Origin: Lunularia cruciata
Lineage: Eukaryota > Streptophyta > Marchantiopsida > Lunulariales > Lunulariaceae
Reading direction: 5' to 3'
Length of the DNA stretch: 64,000 nucleotides
NCBI GenBank assembly: GCA_948567375.1
Contig: OX419759.1
Location: 18,010,744-18,074,743 of the forward strand
The translations under genes and the position numbers were made by a program. The notes beneath the pieces are model-generated. The model was not told where the DNA came from. It did no database searches and saw nothing but the letters and a program-made list of their open reading frames with translations. Shown here one piece after another: positions 13,451 through 24,799 of the stretch (positions within the stretch are counted from its first letter, which is position 1; every line of letters begins with the position of its first letter).

Positions 13451-14375
13451 ACACAATCTAGAAGGGTGGGCAGATTTTGCCAAATGATCACCAAAAACTA
13501 CCAAAAACTCACCTAAATTGGCTACCCCCACATCAATAATCTGGCCTTCATAGCCTCTCTAGTCCATATTCCAATGCTAAAATGAGGGCTTTCTTCTTGC
13601 AAATCCAAACCCTCTCCACTAGCTAGAGCAAATTGGGCAACCTCCAACTCTGGACAATCTCTACCAACTCGACCTCTAAATCTAGACAAACTTTACCAAT
13701 TTGACACACCTCCTCTATAGTTGGATGACCACTAAATCCTTTGTTGACTATCAACTTGAGCCAAATTGAGAAGATAGAGATCTCCAAATCCCTAATTTGA
13801 GAGGATAGGTTCTCAAATCCACCTCTAATTTTACATTTGGGCTCAATTTGGTGCAAATTGACCTTGATTTTACCTCCTTGTGCTCAAATTAAACACTCAT
13901 TGTCTTGAATTGATTCAATCCTTAAAATTTTGACCAATGCTTCCACACATCATCTTCTTCATTAAAAATTCTATATCACCTCAAATAAGCTATATTGACT
14001 CAATTCTCAAAAACTTGCCCAAGGCTTCTGCACATCGTCTTTTCCACTACCAAATCTACTTTTGCACATGATCACTCTTAGGGAATCTAAGACCGCAACT
14101 TAATGTACCAATGATCAACTAGACTTGGAGATATCACCAATGCCCTTAATTCTTACATCCAATTTCCCATTCATTCTTTCACTTGAATCACACTCAAAAT
14201 TAGATTTGTTCTTGGACCTTCACTCAACAATCTGCTAACAATCAGGCATTTATTACAATCAAGCCATGCCCACTCTAGCTAAGACACTCAAGGTGATGCT
14301 AGCCGGCCTCTATCCACCATAGCCAAGAACTCAAAGGCTCAACATTTTGAGAAGTGAGCTCTCTAGAGTTGCACT

Positions 14376-14710
14376 TTGAAGCATATGCATTTATTTGACC
14401 TAGGTACCTAGCCTTAATGGTACCATTGATGACACATCTAATGGTGCAAATGATGCAAGTGACAACAGGTCCCACCATATGATCAATAGCCCTAACATGA
14501 AAATTGGCCATCAACAAGTAGTCCATGAGTAACTACCAAAATTTGAAGCATATCCCTCCATTCAACCTAGGTTTCTAGCCCCAATGGTACCATTGATAAC
14601 ATATCAAATATTTCATATGATGCAAGTAACAATGGGTCCTACCATATGATCAATAACCCTAAAATGAAATCTTACCACCAACAAGTAGTCCATGAGCAAC
14701 TACCAAAATA
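14376..14710 (-). repeat. Tandem duplication of about 167 bp in copy A LTR
   Basis: Units 14376-14542 and 14543-14710 are adjacent. Both start TTGAAGCATAT and share TGGTACCATTGAT, CCATATGATCAATA and CAACAAGTAGTCCATGAG in order. Identity is roughly 80% by eye. Part of the unit also matches the 3' LTR of copy B, so it lies inside LTR sequence. Confidence 0.7.
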
Positions 14711-14779
14711 ACTATGATTGCCAATACTACTACTCTAAGTGTCCAAGCAAACTAGCTTTGGAATAGAAATGTTGTAACA

Positions 14780-14965
14780 AAGGGCTTATTATAAGCAACT
14801 ATGAGTTGATCTATTGGTTACTATGGGCTAAAAAGGGTTGCTCTACTATGGGCTAGCCTAAGGGCTCACTACAAGCAACTATGGCTAATCTATTGGCTAC
14901 TAAGGATTGCTCTACTATGGGCTGCACTTAAGGCTCACTAGGCAACTACGAGCTGGTCTATTAAC
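14780..14965. repeat. Short tandem repeat, about 70-80 bp unit
   Basis: Units begin AGGGCTTATT (14780), AGGGCTCACT (14861) and AGGCTCACTA (14931). The first two contain GCAACTATG, CTATTGG and TTGCTCTACTATGGGCT. The third is partial. Confidence 0.65.
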
Positions 14966-14975
14966 TAAGGTAAAG

Positions 14976-15610
14976 GCAATTTACATTGGGGTTGATTTCT
15001 TTATGGCTTGTAGTTCAAATGGGCCATGCTTCATCTTATTAGAAGCATCCTCTCAAGGGCTATTTGTAGATGCCAAATTTGTGGCAAGTAGAGATCTATA
15101 GAAGAAATAATAGCTAGTTGAAGGTTTTGGTCTTCTTGGAACTAATTCCAATATAAGGAGTTCCATAGGAAGATCTTACAAGCTATCATACTTTTCTAAG
15201 GTAGGGCATCCCGCAATTCACATTGAGGTTGATTTCTTCATGGTTTTTAGTCTAAACAAGGCTACTTCATTTTGTTAAAAGTGTCTTTGCAAGTGCTATC
15301 CATAGACACCAAAATTGTAGCAAACAGAGGTTTATAAAAGAAATTATAGCCAATTGAAGGTTTTGGTCATCTTGAGATTATTTCCCATAAAAGGAGGCCC
15401 ATATGGGGATCTTACAAGGCATGTTATAGCCAAATTTTGCAATTTTAAAATATGGTATCCCATGACTCATGTTGAGGGTTAATTTTTTTGTGGTATCTAA
15501 TCCAAACAAGAGGTGCTTTGACTCGTTAGAAGCATCTCCTCAAGGCCTTCCTATAGACACCAAAATCATGGAAAATTGAGTTGTGCAAAGATTTACAACC
15601 AACTGAATGT
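14976..15610. repeat. Three diverged tandem units of about 240 bp
   Basis: Successive units start near 14976, 15213 and 15460 with a shared pattern around ACATTGGGGTTGATTTCTT. They continue through a segment like GAAGCATCTCCTCAAGG, then TAGACACCAAAAT, then TTGAAGGTTTTGGTC. Divergence is high (my estimate is about a quarter to a third of positions), which implies an old duplication. No coding content is recognised. Confidence 0.65.
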
Positions 15611-16260
15611 CCATGTCTTCTTGGACTTGTTTCATATAGTGTTTGGTTTCTCGTACTTGGGTTTTCCCATTGCTTGTCACTTGGTGTCCACATGCCTTCT
15701 TACATGCCAATTGGTGGTTACTTATCCACTTGTGTTAGTTCTTGGTAGTCCTTATTCAAAGAGTGGTGTAGTTTGCACTTGGTGGTTGTTGATTTTTTCT
15801 ATGAGTGTGACTCAAGCAATGGAGGCTATGAAGCAGTTCAACTATTGATGAAGAATTTTACACAACAATCATTGGGGTATTATGGGATTTACAATGGAGG
15901 AGGTTCAGATCAAGATTCTCAGATTAGAGACTATAGATTGAGACAAAGTGCATGAAAGTGAAAGGAGATTGAAGGAAGAGAATGGATGCAAGAAAAGGAT
16001 CTAACAGTTTTAGGATCTATGGAAGTGGACAATAGCTGTTGTATAGAGTAACAAGCATTATACTTTGTAAATTCTTTAATTTTATCTAAAATATAATAAA
16101 ATTTATGGAGTATGGGCATTCCAATGCTTTTTTGAACGTTTAGGTTTGAAACATTGAATGTTGAACAACATTCAAACCCAATTAGCAATTATAACCAAAC
16201 AGACCCAAGTCTTTTCAGCAAGGATATTGGTCTTTTGGTAGTTGCAAACTAAACTCCATA
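15611..16260. other. Stretch with no recognised gene
   Basis: A 90-codon open frame crosses 15576-15848 but matches no family I know and shows no motif. Nothing else was seen between the tandem repeats and the copia remnant. Confidence 0.4.
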
Positions 16261-16269
16261 GCATAGTAA

Positions 16270-16690
16270 AGGCTCTTCAATAAATTTCAAATGCTCTACT
16301 CCTTTCCAACTTCTTCCTATCCTTGTAGCTACTTCATGTAGATCTCTCCATACAAATCATCATCATGCTTCCAAATCTAAGCTTTCTTTATATCTTTTGC
16401 TACAACTAAAAAAAGAACTAATTTGATAAAATCAAACTTGACTAGCGGAAAAAATATCTCATCATTTTTATTACCACAAGCTATGAATATATGAATATCA
16501 CTTGCCTAAAAGTCTGGACTTATGTCTTTAGATTTTGCTCTTAGCATCAAGTTTGGTTTCATAAATCCACTTCCATTCTGTTGCTTTTCTTCCTTCAAAC
16601 AAACTATCAATTTCCAAGTCTTGTTCTACATCAAAGACTCCAAGCTCTCATCCATAGTCCTCACTCACTTGGATGATTGAAATGCATCTT
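16270..16690 (-). pseudogene. Copia RT remnant
   Basis: Minus-strand translation across frame changes contains NKTWKL, then a KKAxxWKWIY-like block with TKLDAKSKI, then RHKSRLL. Further on come EIFS and a segment resembling the copia block around DVKTAFLHGDL and EEIYMKQ. These are the conserved start of copia RT, in the expected order. Several stops interrupt it and the catalytic YVDD block is not visible. Confidence 0.65.
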
Positions 16691-16999
16691 GGAAATGACA
16701 AGGATCAACATTCTTCATCTCTCCCTTGAATCTTAATTGCAAAAATGTAAGCATAAGATGTTTTACTATAATCTTACTTACCAATCTTTGTGATTTTCTT
16801 CTTATTCTACCACTCTTAAAAATTTTCTCCAACTTGAATGCTTGAGGTTGAACTTTTTTGCAAATCAATTTATGCATCTTTATTATCTTCATTCTTTTCT
16901 TGATTTTGATGAAGTGAATAAATAAGGGTCTTACTTGTAGATTCTTTGTAGACTCCTCCATAAACTACAAAAAGAGATGTGGAATTCTCCATCACCTTC

Positions 17000-17960
17000 T
17001 ATATCATCAATACTTTTTCTAAAATTGACTTGATGTCCATCTCTCTCTCAAAAATAATCAGCATCTAAATGTACAAATTGTGACCATAAATGATTTATTA
17101 GCTCCTTTTACACATGACATCTCTACTTACCAAAATCCTTTTCTTCTTATGATCTTATATCTAAAGGCTTTAGATTTTGAACTATACTTAAAAAAATATC
17201 TCTTATCTCTTTGGATCAAGCTTCTTTCTTTCTTTCTAAGACCAAAAGTTCTCCAATGTGTAACAATAGCTTCTTCTAAAGCTTATATATAGTTTTCTCT
17301 AAAACCTTACTAAAAAATCTACTCAAAATATGTGTAGCATCCCCAATTAATTTTCCCACAAATCTCTAGAACTTGCCATAAAGTAATATATTTCTTGTTG
17401 ATTTGAACAATTTGATATGATCTCTCTCAAAGATATCATTTTTCTCTAGAGTATATGATGCTCTAATTTCATGCATGAAGCCAACACTTTGCATAAGCCT
17501 AGTAAATATTTTATTCACTTTTTTTATCAAATAAACATTTTTATCTTCACTCCACATTGAGTTTCAACATGTGCATAGAGTGGTTTGTAAAGTTTTGACA
17601 TCTATATGAAAAAACTCTAAATCTTAAACTACTAGTATCATCCTCAAAAGATAATATCTTCATCCTCCTAATGAGTTCACAATCATAAGATCACAAACAT
17701 CCTTGTAAAAAAACTCTCTAACCTTGTATTTGCTTCAATTCTCAATGAATTTTCAAAAATGCAATTTGTGTTGCTTTCTTAGAGCACATCCATCATAATA
17801 GAAAGATTTTTTACTATCAAGTTTTTTTGGTTTCAAACATAGAATTTCTACAAGTCTTTCTTTCTGTATCTTCTTAATGTAGATAAAACTGAGATGACCA
17901 AGTCTTTCATGCAGGAGTGTTATATCTAACTTATAACACTCTTCTTCTTTTATAGCTTCT
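17000..17960 (-). pseudogene. Copia pre-integrase and integrase remnant
   Basis: At about 17750-17960 (minus) the reading CHERLGHLSFIYIKKIQ, followed by a CxxCALRKQHKLHF-like stretch, is the conserved copia HHCC region ahead of integrase. Below 17750 the frame is broken, but remnants such as KIKMFI, the LCKVLASCMKLEH block and an SYCYTLENFWS-like string sit where the integrase core should be. It is non-functional. Confidence 0.6.
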
Positions 17961-19022
17961 CACTTCTAATGACTTGCAACAATAGAGCTTGTTTGAGAGA
18001 TGTCATTTATCTTGGTAAATTAGATTTAAAGTCTAGAGAGTTTTGAAGCTTGGCTATTGGTCATCATCATTGCTTTATTTTTCTCCATATAGTAGCCTTT
18101 TTGGTATAGGAGGTTGTATGCCTTTGTGTGCTGCTTGATTAATGTTTCCCAAGTTTTGCATTAGCTCAAGAACATAGAAAACTCCCTTAGTAACTTCTTC
18201 TTGTGTTCTTAATAAATCTTACAAGAAATTTGGGATGCCTTCCACTCCAATGACCTAGGATTGTCAATAATTTACATTTTCCATGTCCTTCTTCAATCTT
18301 AAAAAATTATTGGAATCATTAAATTCTTTTAGGTGCTTAGATGCTACTCCACCAACACATTGGATATCTTGATCTAGATGTTCATCAAAACTTGTGGTTA
18401 TACTAAAACTAGCAACAAATACACTACTTTGTGTTGTTAAAACATTGGCTTCACTTTTGGGATTGGGTATATTAGGAATTTGTCTTCTTAAGAGCATCAT
18501 CTCAACTCTAGATTCTCTTGCACAATGCTCCTTCTCTACACCACTTTTTTTTCTTCAATTAAGATATTTATGTGTTGTTAGTTTTTTCTATGTCCCATCA
18601 TTGTAGGCAACTCCATTGCTTCTTCTATTGATAACTAGAAAGGATTTCTCTTCTTAACCTTCTTCCTTGCTTCTCCATAATTTCAAAATTTCTCTTGTAG
18701 TCAATCTTTAATGGTTTGTAGCTCTTTAGATAAATTATCCTATGTTGCTATTATATTGTGATAAGTCTAGTGCATATTAAAAATAATCTTGATGATGGTT
18801 GAGGAATAATTTACTCTTACACCAAGGTTCCTTAAATAATTGGAGAAGGTTTCAACTTGGCTTAAAAAAACAATCTTCTCATGTTTTTTATTTATAACTA
18901 AAAGAATCTTTGGTAAAGAAGGTGCTTATTCCTTAAAGCATATTTTTGTGTAATATAATCAATCTATGCCACATCTAGTTTGTGGGTTTATGATTGATTA
19001 ATATTTTCAAGAACCATTCTTC

Positions 19023-19043
19023 TATATATATATATATATATCT
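19023..19043. repeat. (TA)n microsatellite
   Basis: About ten TA dinucleotides in a row, inside the copia remnant or its flank. Confidence 0.9.
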
Positions 19044-19465
19044 AGCAATATATCTTGCTTTGCAAATATGTCTCTTCTCCATTTGCTATAGCATGGGCAA
19101 CTGAATCAATCTACTCCACTTTGGTTTAGAATTGATCATTTTTTGTAAGTACTTCCCTTCTATGGCTACATAGACATACATTTTTGCAACATTAATCTTC
19201 CTATGCTAATTTGTCTCTTCTATTTGCTATGTCTTCTTCCATGGTCTATGTCCTATTTATGACGCTATAAGTCTCTTTGACTTGAAAATGATCATCATTT
19301 GATATTTCCAAATAAAAAGATTCTCCATATTAAACATATTTATATGTACTATATCTCTCATATCACTCCTTATCCCCATCGTGTTCTAATATAATTTCTG
19401 ATTTGAAAGATCTCTTTTAGTCTTTCAGTCTATCTGAATTCTCATAACTAGACATAATTCTCTAT

Positions 19466-20576
19466 GTCTGGATATGTTAGGTAGTGCAGGTATCCGACCT
19501 AGTGAAAATTATCACGAAATTCCTGCAAATCTGGACATCAATTACACACAAAACACAAGGAGCACTAAAGAATACTCATTGTACTTCCTCTTAGTACAAG
19601 TCTAGTTACATGAAATGAGGATGGAATTATTTGCTAGTAGTATGCAGGTTGTCAGAGAATAGAACGCTACAAAACATCAGAGCAAAGGAGAGAAAATCAC
19701 AACGAAAACTATTTACAAGGTTGAGCAAGTCCAGACTCTCTTGTTGTTGCTTAACCTTCCTTCTAGACTGTGCCACAAGCATCTCAATGGAATGAATCCA
19801 CACTATAAAGGCAAGAGTATATAGGAAACACATGTGCTTTGTGCAACTTAACCTCTATCACGTGAATGAAGTCGTTCATTATTGACTGTATTACCGTCTG
19901 ACAATGAGTTACTGTTAACTCTTCAAAAGCTTCCTCACCAATCATTGCGCTTGTTACTGTCAATACCTTATATCCAGCAGAATTGCTCCTCAAAATGCTG
20001 CATCACTCCGTCAGATAGTCCCTGAAGAGGAGAATTTAGCAGTCTTCGTCTTCCTTTCTTGCAGGACAGATACTGTCGGCAAGGATGCAGTGAGTTACTG
20101 AGTAGCAAGACCTAGTGACGGATCCTACCAATCGATACGGATATCTCACCCACTTATGCTAATTTGAGCAAGAAGACCCGTGAAATGATGAGGAGCCCGC
20201 TTCACCAATTATGCTTTACGGTAGAGTAAGGCCAACGCAGGAAGGAGACTAGGCAACTAAAACCAAAGCTAGTCGGAATACAAACATGATCACATATTAA
20301 CTTTGGAGTCGTGTAACCAACGCGAAAAGACCGTGGTAAAACAAAGAGTGCATGTAGGATGAGAATAATATACACCACTTGCAAGCCATACGTGAAGATA
20401 AAAAGCTCCTTAAATCTAGCTAGCATGCAGCTGAGTCTCAATGTTTCCGTAGTGAGGTTATTGGTTCTTCTTTCGCTTTTAGCCCACTAAGCCTGCATAG
20501 GATGCAACATGAAGAAGGCAAGAATCGCTACTGTATACCGTATGTCTTGCGTGTTAGAATATTAGACGAAAGTCTA
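19466..20576 (-). repeat. Possible LTR next to the copia remnant
   Basis: The block starts TGTTAGGTAGTGCAGG at 19466, so in minus orientation it ends in the typical CTAACA. It differs in base composition from the copia pol remnant to its left. It holds a TATATA-like stretch near 19820 on the minus strand. It lies where the 5' LTR of the minus-strand copia element is expected. The outer end is unclear because a LINE tail is inserted at 20584. No partner LTR was found, so the call rests on position and one terminus. Confidence 0.4.
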
Positions 20577-20583
20577 ACTAATG

Positions 20584-20731
20584 CATAGCTCGGATATCTT
20601 AGGTGCGGAAGGGCAGATTTCTCATACAGACTCTATTGGGGCTTAACCCCATGTTACCTTTTTTTGTCTCTCCCTTGTTCGGCTTGATGGGGTCTTCCCA
20701 TCCTTCATTTTTCCTACGCGGTCGCCTTTAT
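20584..20731 (+). mobile_element. 5'-truncated LINE 3' tail with target-site duplication
   Basis: The fragment begins near CATAGCTCGGATATC and ends near CGCGGTCGCCTTTAT. It matches the 3' ends of the LINE copies at 21268-21712, 22030-24200 and 46730-46986 (in complement). It is bracketed by ACTAATG at 20577-20583 and 20732-20738, a 7-bp direct repeat that fits target-primed insertion of a 5'-truncated copy. Confidence 0.7.
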
Positions 20732-20738
20732 ACTAATG

Positions 20739-21267
20739 AACGAACTCTATAGATCGAGATTGGACATTTATACACGGTTTGCTTGGTTCGGTGCACAAAT
20801 GCCCCCCTTTTTTTTCTCTATATTTACCAGGGTAAGTTGGTAAGTATAGAAAACAAGTGTCTTCATGCATGGGGCAGAAAGAACATGTGAAGATATAAAG
20901 GTTTCAGATTTAGCTTCTTGTAGACCGAGAGGAATTTTAAAACAAATTTATGGGTAGCTTGCGGAGTATAGTGAATATTTATGGGGAAAAGTTTGTAGTC
21001 ATAAATATCTTCTTGAAAAATAGAAAACAAGATCCGTAACTTTTTATGGGCTATGGGTGATATCTAAAAACCTAATGATACAAAAGTTAAAGTTAAAATT
21101 ATTGTAAAATTTTGAGGCCTTAATTTTGTAGGGGATATCTCAGTTTTCAAATAAAATTGGGTATTGTTATCCATAAAATATTTTATAGATTTCATTTCAC
21201 TTTTGTAAAAGTCTAAAAGATGGAATATGAAACCCCCTATTCAGTGAACATATCCAACGAGCGGAGA
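20739..21267. other. Non-coding stretch between LINE tails
   Basis: Contains a T/C run near 20800-20818 and AT-rich sequence. No domain or terminal repeat was recognised; part may belong to the LTR candidate to the left. Confidence 0.4.
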
Positions 21268-21712
21268 GGCAACCACATAGAACACATGAAGGATGGGAAT
21301 ACCCCGTCAAGCCATACAAGGGAGAGACAAAATAGGTAAAATGGGGCTAGGCCCCAATAGTATTGATATGAGAATTCTGCCCAATCACACCTAAGATAAC
21401 CAAGCTATGCAAGTCGTAAGGTCTACAAACTACTGGAACATCTGAAGAAGCATCACCTAGTGTGATTGCTCTCATATGGATTGCTCACCCGCCAATGCTC
21501 TCTATAGAAAAATGGACATATGCTGTCTAAAGTAGGCTACAAAGTATAAGAGTGAGAGTGGTATCCTTGATGTCTAATATGATAAGCTCTTGCGCACTCT
21601 CTGACAAATATGTTGAACTTCATGTCCATCACTCCATATAATTCCAAGGCTAGAGGAACAAGGAGGTGACCTCACTGCATACCCATATACTTGGAGACCT
21701 TGCATGCTTGTT
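21268..21712 (-). mobile_element. LINE 3' fragment (5'-truncated)
   Basis: This repeats 22058-22470 with about 80-90% identity by eye, in the same orientation. Shared blocks include CATACAAGGGAGAGACAAAA, GAAGCATCACCTAG and TATACTTGGAGACCTTGC. It covers only the distal 3' part of the element and lacks RT. Confidence 0.75.
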
Positions 21713-22029
21713 CCCAAAGGTAATTTCATTCTTCCTCCTTACCTGGCATCTCAAGGTAGTTTGAGTGTAGAGATTACATGATTGTTCTAGATACCTACCT
21801 TATGTGTATCATGCACAAGGCAAAATGGACCTACAAAAACATTCTGCGGACATATGTAACACCTTCTCTTCATCCATTGAGCCAATTCCATCCATCATCC
21901 CCATCTCTATTTGTAACTCCAAAGACCATTCTACCCATTGACCCTAGCCCTAATTGTAGCCTCCAATGGCAATTTAGAGAGAGGAATTACATTACCATTA
22001 TAGGAATTTACATTACTATATGGTAAGGG
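21713..22029. other. Spacer between two LINE copies
   Basis: About 320 bases containing an 82-codon plus-strand frame with no recognised content. No feature is supported. Confidence 0.4.
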
Positions 22030-24200
22030 AAAACCAACCTTATAGAACACCAGACCGATAGGAATACCCCATCAAGCCATACAAGGGAGAGACAAAAGAG
22101 GTAGAATGGAGTTAGGTCACAATAGTATTGATATGAGAAATCTTCCCTACCGCACCTAAGATATCTGAGCTATGCAAGTTGTACGGTTTACAAACTACAG
22201 GAGCATCCAAAGAAGCATCACCTAGAGTGATTGCTATCCCATGGATTGCACTAGCCAATGCTCTCTATAGAGCAATGGACACACACTGTCTAAAGTATGC
22301 TACAAAGTATTAGAGTGAGAGTGGTACCCCCTAACGTCTAATATGATAAGCTCTTGCACACTTCCTAACAAATGTGTCAAATGCCATGTCCATAACTCCA
22401 TATAACTCTAAGGCTAGAGGAACAAAGGGGTGACCTCATTGGATACCTATATACTTGGAGACCTTGCTTGCTACAACACCACTTGCCGCCCATCCAAGAG
22501 GATGAGTAGTCATTCTTCTAAAAATTCATCATGTGTAGGGTCTGTAACCACAACATCCGCCATTGTCACCTAATCATCTTGGGCCAAGGATAAGTTTGCT
22601 TTGACATGTGTTGTTTGCAAAGAATATGAACACTCCTTCCAAGCAAGGGATCCACTATCTCATGCCATTGCAAACACTATATCCTTGATGGCATCATGGG
22701 TAGCTATCCTCTGTCCTCCATAAGTATACCATGTCATATGGACCATTGCTACATCTAGTGTAGAACCACACTCACAAATGACCAACCCTAGATGGAACCT
22801 CATCACTATAGAGAAAGTGGTTGGTGCAAGTAAGCATACCCTAATGCACAACCAAGCTAATATCCAAGAAGCTACACCCTTATTGGAGCAAGAGCAAAGA
22901 TATGCTCTAGAGGCCCAAGGAATGGATGTGTCAACCAAGAGAGAATGTAACATATGTTGACACTCTAGCTCCATCAAGGAAGACTACAAACCTACAATCT
23001 AATGGTAGTGAAGCAATGGATGGAGGTCCTCACATGCACATGGAGATAGATCATCTCTCATTTGCCACAATTAAACCTAGAGAAAAGGATCCCTCCTCCA
23101 CCTTGGTCATATAAGTCTCTAAAATTGGCCTGTCAATAACCACAAAATGGGAGGAAAGTAGGAGTGTCAAGAGAGCCCAACTACCCAAAAATACTATAGG
23201 TTCCATCTCTTCCATAGATAATAAGCCTATGCCTACCCCTCTGCATAAGATTGGTAGAGATGCTTGAATATGTGCCAAATCCCCTATCACACACTCAAAT
23301 ATTCCAAGTTCAATGATATCACCAAAGACTTCCATGATCTTCCTATCAAAAGCTCTTAGACATGATAGGAAAGTCAAGGAAGAGTGAACCATGCAGAGAA
23401 AATAAGTTGATTGAAAAGCAATACTAGAGTATACCAAAAGCCACCTATGGATCTCCTAGTAGAGGAAGGTCATCCACATGGAGAATATCCTCTACAAGGG
23501 CATCATCTAAGAAGCATATGAAAAAATCCTCAAATCCTACTAGCACTCCAAGGATACATAGTCCATCTCTAGATGTGACACACCCCTTTGGAAGCTCAAG
23601 GTGGGAAGGAATACTTGAAGGGGACCATGCTCTACACTTTAACACCTTGACTCTCAAGCCTACAATATGTAGCTTGGTGGTCAAGTGATCACAAGCTTGC
23701 CTAATCTGATCTATAGGGCCCACAATGTATGTATCATATGCTAAGGAGGGAAATACACAACCTAGCATGGCCAAAGTAGTAGATAAGAAAGCTCTAAAGT
23801 GAGCCATGGCAGACAAAGGTCTCCTTAAAGGACCTTGTTATTGTGTATCAACAATTAACTCCAATAAAATGACTCCTTTTAGTGACCACCCATGTTGTTA
23901 ATACATGGAAGTAGGAGAGCCATAGAAGAATTGCACAAAGAGAATGAGACTCACTAAGGATCCATCGGCCTCCCTAAGCTCTCTAAAGATGGATGTGCAA
24001 GAGAGGCTATAAAAACAATTCTCAACATCCACCTTTAGGACAACCTATTTTGGATGGATAATTGGAACTGCCATGATGCATAGGAAAATAGCCTTGCAAC
24101 CTCCAAATTTAGCTACTCCAAATTGATGTGGATTGAGGTGCTCTTGGAAATGAGATCAACACTAAAGGACAATGGTGCAGCTAACCAAACATGTGGTACC
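22030..24200 (-). mobile_element. LINE (non-LTR retrotransposon), 5'-truncated
   Basis: A minus-strand non-LTR element with RT coding remnant (22660-24200), C-terminal zinc region and 3' tail (22030-22500). It starts inside the RT fingers/palm near 24200, so the endonuclease and any ORF1 are missing. Related 3' tails occur at 20584-20731, 21268-21712, 37914-37967 and 46730-46986. Confidence 0.75.
22660..24200 (-). pseudogene. LINE reverse transcriptase remnant
   Basis: In order on the minus strand: an RT palm region read through stops (about 23820-24190, with QQG-type and PLSAMAHFRA blocks); then 23445-23816 with LAYDTYIVGP, GLRVKVLKC, GLCILGV and LPLLGD; then 23051-23437 with DLAHIQASLPI and FLGSWAL; then 22660-22977 with SWILAW, CECG, GGQRI and THDAIKD. 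The last segment is the cysteine/histidine-rich C-terminus common in such LINEs. The catalytic YADD box reads AYDT, consistent with a six-base deletion. At least two frame changes separate the segments, so the copy is inactive. Confidence 0.75.
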
Positions 24201-24799
24201 CACATTTTTTATTTTTTAATGAGTTTTAAAGAAGAAGTGTGTTGTTAAAGCCAAAGGAAGGCTAAATAGGGAAGAAACAAGAAGAATCATGCGTTTGGCA
24301 TAGACCCAAAGTCGACCTTGGGTCAGACGGATAGAAGTATGATGCCAAAGATAGAGGACTTCATATCAAGATGCAAAACCTGATTTAAAGAACACAACAT
24401 AACTTTTCCTAGGGTTCAACCAATCCAAAAAGTACATGTAAAGAAAGAAACTACCTTGGGATCAAGATAACATTGAGAGTGATAGAAAACAAACACACTG
24501 AATTGTCATGTCAATTGAAGATTGAATGAAGAATGACCAATAAGCTAAAGACTATAAAACTAAGACTTTGTCAATGGCATTCTGAAATGTCATGACAATA
24601 TCCCATGACTCTCAATAGTTGTCCCAAAGGAGTTAGAATCTCAAGTTTTGGGGAGGGTTTGATCTTTCAAAGATTGAGAGTGAGGAAGTACACGATTCCC
24701 CAAAGAGAAATAAGCAGAATGTGGTGAGTGGTCTTGCAGCTTGTTGATTAGATGTAGTGGCCATGATCAAAGTCTTGAAGAGACTTTGATTTACCTTTT

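Larger units (their letters stand above)
8085..14710 (-). mobile_element. Ty3/gypsy retrotransposon remnant, copy A (3'-truncated)
   Basis: Read on the minus strand the order is LTR (from about 14.7 kb leftwards), leader, gag, protease linker, RT and RNase H, stopping near 8085 just where integrase should begin. Long stretches match copy B (26470-34943, plus strand) by eye. Examples are the RNase H region at 8835-9269, almost the same as the complement of 31781-32182, and the LTR segment at 14220-14480, matching 34550-34760. Integrase, the PHD module and the 3' LTR are absent. Stops and frameshifts occur throughout, so the copy is dead. Ends are approximate; no target-site duplication was found. 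Confidence 0.8.
16270..19100 (-). mobile_element. Ty1/copia retrotransposon remnant
   Basis: On the minus strand the domain order is gag-side debris (about 18.0-19.1 kb), pre-integrase zinc region (17750-17960), integrase core (17000-17750), then RT (16270-16690). Integrase before RT is the copia order and excludes Ty3. Stops and shifts are dense. A possible 5' LTR lies to the right at 19466-20576, which fits the minus orientation. No 3' LTR was recognised to the left. Confidence 0.7.
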
